In this document: one piece after another, positions 1 to 4,229 of the stretch | How positions within the stretch are numbered: the stretch's first letter is position 1 | Layout: every line of letters begins with the position of its first letter | From: Candidatus Bipolaricaulota bacterium | GTDB taxonomy: Bacteria > Bipolaricaulota > Bipolaricaulia > RBG-16-55-9 | Assembly: GCA_015487455.1 (NCBI GenBank) | Contig: WFPR01000132.1 | Location: 1-11,936 of the forward strand | Direction of reading: 5' to 3' | DNA length: 11,936 nt | Notes under the pieces: model-generated | The model's database searches: none | What the model saw: only the letters and a program-made list of their open reading frames with translations | Told to the model about the DNA's origin: nothing | Translations under genes and position numbers: made by a program

Positions 1-446
1 ACGTAGATGAGATTGTGCAGCTCCGGGGCCTCGAAGCGGTGGACGCCCCAGGCGGCCGCGTTCGCGTCGTTCTCCACGACGACGGGCGGCTCGCGCCCGA
101 GCGCTTTTTTAAGGGCATCGTGAAGCGCGTCCCGCAGCGGGAAGCCCTCCCACCGGGGCAGGTTGGGGGACTCGCCGATCATCCCCGTCTCGGGGCGGAC
201 CGTCCCGCAGGTGGAGACCCCGACGCCCTGAACCCGCCCGGGCGGGACGCCCTCGGCCTCCAGCCCGTCGAGCAGGGCGCGGACGATCGCCTCCACCGCG
301 GGGGCGGGCTCGGGCGGGGTGGCCATCTCCGCGCGCCGCAGGAGGCTTGGCCTCTTTGCAGAGCCCTCCGGGGGAAGCGCGGCCAGCGCGACGCGCACCC
401 GCGTCCCCCCGATGTCGACCCCGAGGATGTAGCGCTCAGCGCCCAT
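1..446 (-). CDS. ROK family protein (glucokinase-type sugar kinase), 3' part cut by window edge
   Basis: This is the first 148 residues of a ROK-family protein; members are mostly ATP-dependent hexose kinases (glucokinase, N-acetylmannosamine kinase, fructokinase) in the cytosol, and some are sugar-responsive repressors. There is no N-terminal winged helix, which favours a kinase over a repressor. Visible motifs are the N-terminal phosphate-binding loop VDIGGTRVRVAL (about residues 10-21), the PNLPRWEGFPLRDAL sugar-binding segment (about 94-108), and ENDANAAAWG (about 125-134), whose Asp127 matches the catalytic base of ROK kinases. The zinc-binding HxGCxxxC region and the rest (family length is about 300-320 residues) lie outside the window, so sugar specificity cannot be called. 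The ATG is 11 nt inside the end of herA (ATGGGCGCTGA) and has no clear Shine-Dalgarno sequence, so translation is probably coupled to herA. The family call is firm; the substrate is unknown. Confidence 0.93.
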   Translation of the reverse strand, partial: MGAERYILGVDIGGTRVRVALAALPPEGSAKRPSLLRRAEMATPPEPAPAVEAIVRALLDGLEAEGVPPGRVQGVGVSTCGTVRPETGMIGESPNLPRWEGFPLRDALHDALKKALGREPPVVVENDANAAAWGVHRFEAPELHNLIY

Positions 447-2262
447 GGCGGACGACGCAGAAGTCCAAGCCGCGAATCTCGAGGGGCTTGCTGTTGTCCG
501 GCGAGTGGACGACCATGCGCCCCTTCTCGAAGTACGGGAGGGCCTTCTGGAAGTGCTTGGGGGCGCCCGCCCGCTCGGCCATCGCCGGCTCCATCCCCAG
601 CAGGATGCGGGTGCTGATCTGGGAGAGCACCCCCTCGTGGACGTCCTGGGGGTTTTGGGTGATCAGCACGAGCCCGAGGCGGTTCTTGCGGCCCTGCTTG
701 GCCGCCGCGACGAACTTCTCGACGATGAGGCGGTCCTGTTGGGTGTCGGCCCGCGTGAGGAAGTTGTGGGCCTCGTCCACGGCCAAAATGACGGGATAGC
801 GGGCAATTCTCCGTCCCCACTCGGTGCTCACCGCTTTAGTCTTAGCATCCGCAATCATGGATAAAATCGCCAGCACCACGACGCGCTCGCCCTCGGAGCT
901 CAAATGATTTGTCGGAAAGACACTTACGCTGTCCTCTCGAAAGATTGCCTCATAGAGCTGGGTGATTGGGTTCGCCCCCTGATCGAAGATCCCTTTGAAG
1001 GGCCCCCGTAGCACCCGACGGCGGATTGCGCCCAGGGTGGCTTCATGGACCGCCCCACTATTGAGGTAAAGCTGCATCTCCTCATCGTTTTCCAAAAAGC
1101 GCTGAAAGCTCTTGTAAGTCCAATCTTTTTCGGGAGTCTTCTGGAAAAAGTCGCGCACCAAACGCTCCAAAGCGGCATACTGTACCTCGTTCAGTCCCCC
1201 ACCTGCGATCAGGTACGGGAAGTCCCGGACGAGTTCGAAGGGGATGGTGAACTCCACATAGGCGTCGCAGCCGGTGTAGCGGCGCCCGGCCTCGACGGCC
1301 GCGAAGACCTGCAATTTGGAGCCGACGCCGCCGTACTTGCCCCCGACGCTTCGCAGCTCCTCTATAGCCTCGCGGGGCGGCGGCACGGCGGGGTCGTCCC
1401 GCAGCCCCCAGTACTCGTCGTCGGGGTCGATGATCACCAAGCAGGGCTTGCGCACCTCGCCGCCGCGGCGCTCCAGCTCGTACTCCGACCCGACGATCTG
1501 CCTCAGGAAGTTCTTGGCGACGTGCGTCTTGCCCCGCCCGCTCATCCCCGCGATCAGCACGTGCGTGAAGATCAGGGGGTCGCCCGTCTTCCGCGCGTCG
1601 TTAAGGAGATAATAGGGGACCTTCAGGTCCCCCTGGAAGCGGATGGGTTCGCCGTTGACGGCCACGTACCCCAAAAACAGCCCATCTTGTGGGAGGTCGA
1701 GCCCTAAGATCACTTCCTGTTTGCTTTGCACCCTTCGGACGAGCGAGTTGGGCTTCGGGATGTAGCGGACTTCCAGCGTTCGGCCGTCGGGGGTGATCAT
1801 CGAGAGGGGCTCGAGCTGGGCCAGCTCGATGTACTCGTCCTCGCCGACCTGGTCGGCGCTCACCAGTACGTGCACCTCGCTCATGTCGTCGAGGGCGTCC
1901 CGCTTGCGGTACGACAGCTTCTTGATGAACGCGAAGAGCTTCTCCTCGCGATACCCGAGCGGGATCACCACGTACTGGCCCACGGCCACCTCGTCGCGCT
2001 TCTCCTCCGGGATGTAGACTTCAATGCAGTGCTCGTCGGTGCTGATGAAGAGCTCCTCCCGGATGGCGACGCGGCCGATCTCGTCGGGGCCCAGTTTATA
2101 GTCTTTGTCCTCAGCGCTGGCGCCCGTGCCCGCGTCTATGGGCTCCGCCTCCGCCTTGAGGCCCTTTGAGCCCGAGCCGACGGGGACCCCCAAGCGCTCC
2201 AGCTTTTTGTCTAAATCGAAATCCAGATCCAAATCGCGTTTGCCGAGCTCGGCGTCGGCCAT
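436..2262 (-). CDS. herA: HerA-type hexameric DNA translocase/helicase ATPase (608 aa)
   Basis: HerA is a ring-shaped FtsK/HerA-superfamily ATPase that pumps duplex DNA and works with the NurA nuclease in DNA end resection. The order fits the family: a charged N-terminal segment (residues 1-55), a HAS-barrel-like beta region (about 60-130), then the RecA-like core with Walker A GMSGRGKT (239-246), an IIDPDDEYWGL strand (about 277-287), Walker B VILAVDEAHNFL (491-502), and a sensor segment LITQNPQDV (533-541) followed by QISTR, whose Arg is a candidate arginine finger. The open frame extends 18 codons further to a TTG, but I chose the ATG at 2262. AAGGAGG lies 5 nt before it, and the upstream TTG forms part of a promoter -35 box. 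The next gene upstream is nurA. Residues 9-18 alternate Asp with Leu/Phe. Part of the core is encoded in markedly less GC-rich DNA than its neighbours. Function is inferred from motifs and the nurA/mre11/rad50 neighbours. Confidence 0.93.
   Translation of the reverse strand: MADAELGKRDLDLDFDLDKKLERLGVPVGSGSKGLKAEAEPIDAGTGASAEDKDYKLGPDEIGRVAIREELFISTDEHCIEVYIPEEKRDEVAVGQYVVIPLGYREEKLFAFIKKLSYRKRDALDDMSEVHVLVSADQVGEDEYIELAQLEPLSMITPDGRTLEVRYIPKPNSLVRRVQSKQEVILGLDLPQDGLFLGYVAVNGEPIRFQGDLKVPYYLLNDARKTGDPLIFTHVLIAGMSGRGKTHVAKNFLRQIVGSEYELERRGGEVRKPCLVIIDPDDEYWGLRDDPAVPPPREAIEELRSVGGKYGGVGSKLQVFAAVEAGRRYTGCDAYVEFTIPFELVRDFPYLIAGGGLNEVQYAALERLVRDFFQKTPEKDWTYKSFQRFLENDEEMQLYLNSGAVHEATLGAIRRRVLRGPFKGIFDQGANPITQLYEAIFREDSVSVFPTNHLSSEGERVVVLAILSMIADAKTKAVSTEWGRRIARYPVILAVDEAHNFLTRADTQQDRLIVEKFVAAAKQGRKNRLGLVLITQNPQDVHEGVLSQISTRILLGMEPAMAERAGAPKHFQKALPYFEKGRMVVHSPDNSKPLEIRGLDFCVVRHGR
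2209..2235 (-). repeat. GAT-NNN hexamer repeat encoding an Asp-Leu/Phe dipeptide run in HerA
   Basis: Four and a half degenerate 6-bp units (GATTTG, GATCTG, GATTTC, GATTTA, GAC) encode DLDLDFDLD near the HerA N-terminus. The run lies before the HAS barrel, in a stretch likely to be flexible or a short amphipathic interaction motif. A similar alternating-Asp tract occurs at the N-terminus of Rad50 in this window. Confidence 0.7.
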
Positions 2263-2267
2263 GGGCG

Positions 2268-2274
2268 CCTCCTT
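2268..2274 (-). promoter_or_regulatory. Strong Shine-Dalgarno sequence that sets the herA start
   Basis: The minus strand reads AAGGAGG, then 5 nt (CGCCC), then ATG at 2262. This is close to the full anti-16S complement and decides in favour of the internal ATG over the TTG at 2316. Confidence 0.8.
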
Positions 2275-2287
2275 CGTCGTCAACGGG

Positions 2288-2316
2288 ATTGTAGCGTCGA
2301 GGGCAGGGAGCGCCAA
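2288..2316 (-). promoter_or_regulatory. Predicted sigma-A/70-type promoter of herA
   Basis: On the minus strand, TTGGCG (2316-2311) and TACAAT (2293-2288) are separated by exactly 17 nt, in the short gap between nurA and herA. The predicted start of transcription, around 2281, gives a leader of about 20 nt that includes the AAGGAGG site. The -35 box contains the TTG that would otherwise be the upstream start of herA. This suggests herA and the ROK gene can be transcribed independently of nurA. Confidence 0.5.
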
Positions 2317-2340
2317 CGGCGGATGTCCCTTCGCCCTGCC
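2302..2340. repeat. Inverted repeat GGCAGGG/CCCTGCC flanking the herA -35 box
   Basis: Perfect 7-bp arms lie at 2302-2308 and 2334-2340 with centres 32 bp apart, about three helical turns. A smaller CGCC-AAC-GGCG hairpin (2311-2321) sits between them. The inner arm lies in the promoter spacer and the outer arm upstream of the -35 box. It could be an operator for a dimeric regulator or an RNA structure at the end of the nurA transcript. No U-run follows it on the minus strand, so a standard intrinsic terminator is unlikely. In GC-rich DNA it may also be chance. Confidence 0.35.
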
Positions 2341-2347
2341 GTTGAAG

Positions 2348-3670
2348 TTAAATTGGGTCGAGGCCGCGGCTCTGGTCGTAGCTGAGGTCGATCTCCAGCC
2401 CGCAGGCGCGGAGGAGCCCGAGGCGCTCCTCCTCCGTGATGCGCGCCCGGCTGTCGGCCCGGCGGACGGCCGGGGGCACCCCCGCCCCGCGCGCGACGTC
2501 CGCCAACAGCCTGCGCCGCAGCCGCTCCGGCCCGTGGGCCTCGACCACCGCCCGCGGCGCCTCGACCTTCAGCACCGCCCGCACCCGCGGGTCGTAGACG
2601 TAGAAGAAGCAGACGTGATAAGCCCGGCGTGGCAGCCGCAGCCCGAACTTCGCTTCCAGATGTTCAAACAAGTCGAAGCTCTCGCGCTCCGCCTCGCCGC
2701 CCCGCCGCGGGAGCGAGTACTCCTCCTGCACGAACCAGTTGGTGAAGCCCAGCGCGTCCTTGGGCGTCTCGCTCAGCACCGCCTTGATGAACTGCGCGTC
2801 GCTCGACCAATTGCGCTCGTCGCGGTTCAGGGTGAACTCGAGCAGCCAGGCCGTCTGCGGGTTCTTGTTGAGCGCGAGCAGGGGCAGGCCCCGCTCGACG
2901 CAGCGCTCGACCAACCGCACGGGCTGGGCCAGGATCTCCAGGGCCGGGGGCCAGTCCGTCCAGCTCGGCCCCCGGAACGGCGCCTCCCCCTCCCCGCCCT
3001 CGCCCTCGGGGTCGCCCGCGAAGTAGTAGTAGAGCCCGATGGGGTAGAGCGGCCCGTCGAGCAGCCAGAGGCCCTTCGGGTTCGAGTGTGAGTCCAAGAG
3101 CTCGAGCATCCGCAGGGCGTGGTGGCCCTCGGCGCCGACGCGGGCCAGCCCGTGGACCACCTGATCGATCTCGCGGGCGCTTAAGTGCAGATGGGTCCGC
3201 GAGAGGTGGACCCGCCAGAGGTGGACGCGGCCGTCCTCGAAGCGCTCGGCCCGCGAGCCGCCGACGTCCAGGCGCCGGGAGTGCGAGACGAGCGCCAGCG
3301 AGCGATATGCGTCGAGGGGCAGCCCGTCGTCGGGGCGCACGTCGGGGTCGGCGGCCAGCACGGCCTGATAGGCGCAGAGGACCGTCCCGTTCTCCAGGCG
3401 CTGCAGCCGGGTGCTCCCGCCGTCGACGGCGTAGACGGGCCCCAACGGATCGCCGTCGGAGCCGGAGGCGGCCCGGGCTTGGGCGGCCAGCTCGAGCCGC
3501 CGCGCCCAGCCGTAGTCCAAGGGGGTCAGCGCCTGGATGGCGCCCTCGAGCTGCAGCTCGCGGAAGAGCCGCCGGGCCTCCTCGCGGTGGTCCCGCCCGG
3601 CGCGCCGGAGCTGGACGCCGAAGCGCTCCAGCTCTTGTCTGAGTCGCCGCTTCGCCTCGCCGGAGAGCAT
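2348..3670 (-). CDS. nurA: NurA-domain 5'-3' nuclease (440 aa)
   Basis: NurA is an RNase H-fold, metal-dependent 5'-3' nuclease that docks on the HerA ring and digests one strand of duplex ends to yield 3' overhangs. Visible features are a charged helical N-terminus (1-70), the hallmark VYAVDGGS strand (79-86; Asp83 a predicted metal ligand), LWLLDGPL (201-208; Asp205), the LLALNKNPQT segment (264-273), and a C-terminal region with YHVCFFYVYDP (351-361) followed by a RADSRARITEEE segment (404-415) resembling the conserved C-terminal block. The length is at the upper end for the family. The ATG is the first possible start after an in-frame TGA 9 nt upstream. No Shine-Dalgarno sequence is visible, and the preceding small gene ends 21 nt before, so it is probably in one operon with it. 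herA follows after 85 nt. The catalytic residues beyond Asp83 are tentative, but the herA neighbour makes the call strong. Confidence 0.9.
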   Translation of the reverse strand: MLSGEAKRRLRQELERFGVQLRRAGRDHREEARRLFRELQLEGAIQALTPLDYGWARRLELAAQARAASGSDGDPLGPVYAVDGGSTRLQRLENGTVLCAYQAVLAADPDVRPDDGLPLDAYRSLALVSHSRRLDVGGSRAERFEDGRVHLWRVHLSRTHLHLSAREIDQVVHGLARVGAEGHHALRMLELLDSHSNPKGLWLLDGPLYPIGLYYYFAGDPEGEGGEGEAPFRGPSWTDWPPALEILAQPVRLVERCVERGLPLLALNKNPQTAWLLEFTLNRDERNWSSDAQFIKAVLSETPKDALGFTNWFVQEEYSLPRRGGEAERESFDLFEHLEAKFGLRLPRRAYHVCFFYVYDPRVRAVLKVEAPRAVVEAHGPERLRRRLLADVARGAGVPPAVRRADSRARITEEERLGLLRACGLEIDLSYDQSRGLDPI

Positions 3671-3691
3671 GGATGGGGGTCACGTTGCGCG

Positions 3692-3976
3692 TTAGTCGGG
3701 CAGCGCCTCATCCCAGCGGTCCCACCAAGCCCGCAGCTCCCGGCTGTGCGCCTCGATGTGGGAAAGGGACGCGTAGAGCTGGGCTTCCAGCTCTGCCCGT
3801 TCGGCGTCGATGGGCAGCTGGCGGAGCTTGGCCAGCAGGCGCAGGAAGTTCCCGCACTCCTCGGCCAGTTCGTCCAAATAGCGCTCCAGCTCGTCCGGCG
3901 CCTCGGCGAGCGCCTTTCCGTATCCGTATTCTGAAGCTTGCGAAACCCGCTCAGCCGCCTGCGCTTTGGCCTTCAT
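3692..3976 (-). CDS. Small acidic helical protein of unknown function (94 aa)
   Basis: I do not recognise this protein. It is predicted to be almost entirely alpha-helical and cytosolic, with no signal peptide or membrane segment, and is acidic (20 Asp/Glu against 12 Lys/Arg). A central leucine-rich stretch (about residues 26-58, with a single Cys) could form a helical hairpin. The C-terminus is Trp-rich (RAWWDRWDEALPD), which often marks a peptide that docks on a partner. The ATG is well supported: AAGGAGGAGG ends 7 nt before it, one of the strongest ribosome binding sites in the window. Its first 26 nt overlap the end of the upstream small basic gene, and nurA begins 21 nt after its TAA. 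Tight packing inside the rad50-nurA-herA cluster suggests a role in the same complex or its control; this is inference only. Confidence 0.75.
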   Translation of the reverse strand: MKAKAQAAERVSQASEYGYGKALAEAPDELERYLDELAEECGNFLRLLAKLRQLPIDAERAELEAQLYASLSHIEAHSRELRAWWDRWDEALPD

Positions 3977-4184
3977 CGGGAAACCTCCTCCTTGGACGTC
4001 CCGGCAGCTTCCGTTTGGCTCGTTCGATTTGCCGCTCCCACGCGGCGATCTCCTTCTCCCACTTTTCGATGAGCTCCTGTCGGGGCCGCGGCCTGGCCCG
4101 CTCCTGGGCGATCTTCTCCCGGTGTTCGGCGATGAGCTGCTCCCATCGGGCGATCTTTTGTCGCAGCCTCTTTGCCCGCCCCAC
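3951..4184 (-). CDS. Small basic coiled-coil protein of unknown function (77 aa, GTG start)
   Basis: I do not recognise this protein. It is strongly basic (23 Lys/Arg against 12 Asp/Glu) and predicted to form a helical hairpin: helix 1 about residues 3-30, an Arg-Pro-Arg-Pro turn (31-34), helix 2 about 35-60, then an Arg/Pro/Gly-rich tail. The two helices resemble each other around Trp14-Glu15 and Trp42-Glu43 (WEQLIAEH against WEKEIAAW), which suggests an internal duplication. It could bind nucleic acid or the acidic 94-aa protein encoded next. The start is a GTG 45 nt after the rad50 stop, with only a weak AGAAG-like site upstream, so the start is less sure than the frame. Its end overlaps the next gene by 26 nt. 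The cluster context suggests an accessory to Rad50 or NurA; no function is shown. Confidence 0.6.
   Translation of the reverse strand: MGRAKRLRQKIARWEQLIAEHREKIAQERARPRPRQELIEKWEKEIAAWERQIERAKRKLPGRPRRRFPDEGQSAGG
3984..3993 (-). promoter_or_regulatory. Strong Shine-Dalgarno sequence of the 94-aa gene
   Basis: The minus strand reads AAGGAGGAGG, then 7 nt, then ATG at 3976. It lies inside the coding region of the upstream small gene and supports real, efficient translation of the 94-aa product. Confidence 0.75.
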
Positions 4185-4207
4185 GATTCTATTCTTCTAC
4201 TCTACAT

Positions 4208-4227
4208 CCCGGCCAGTCAGGGCCGGG
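4208..4227. repeat. Perfect GC-rich stem-loop between rad50 and the 77-aa gene
   Basis: CCCGGCC (4208-4214) and GGCCGGG (4221-4227) form a perfect 7-bp stem with a 6-nt loop, starting 2 nt after the rad50 stop codon. The minus-strand sequence after it (ATGTAGAGTAGAAG) has no U-run. It is therefore more likely an RNA processing, stability or attenuation element than a classical terminator. Confidence 0.5.
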
Positions 4228-4229
4228 CG

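Noticed and set aside
2263..2316. An 18-residue longer HerA starting at a TTG at 2316
   Set aside because: The TTG lies in a -35-like box, a -10-like box follows, and a strong AAGGAGG site precedes the ATG at 2262.
3692..4184. The two small genes as a classical type II toxin-antitoxin pair
   Set aside because: Size and overlap fit, but no known toxin fold or DNA-binding antitoxin motif is visible. Their place within a repair operon favours an accessory role. The idea remains open but unsupported.
4208..4227. Intrinsic transcription terminator after rad50
   Set aside because: The minus strand lacks a U-run after the stem, so I list it only as a stem-loop.
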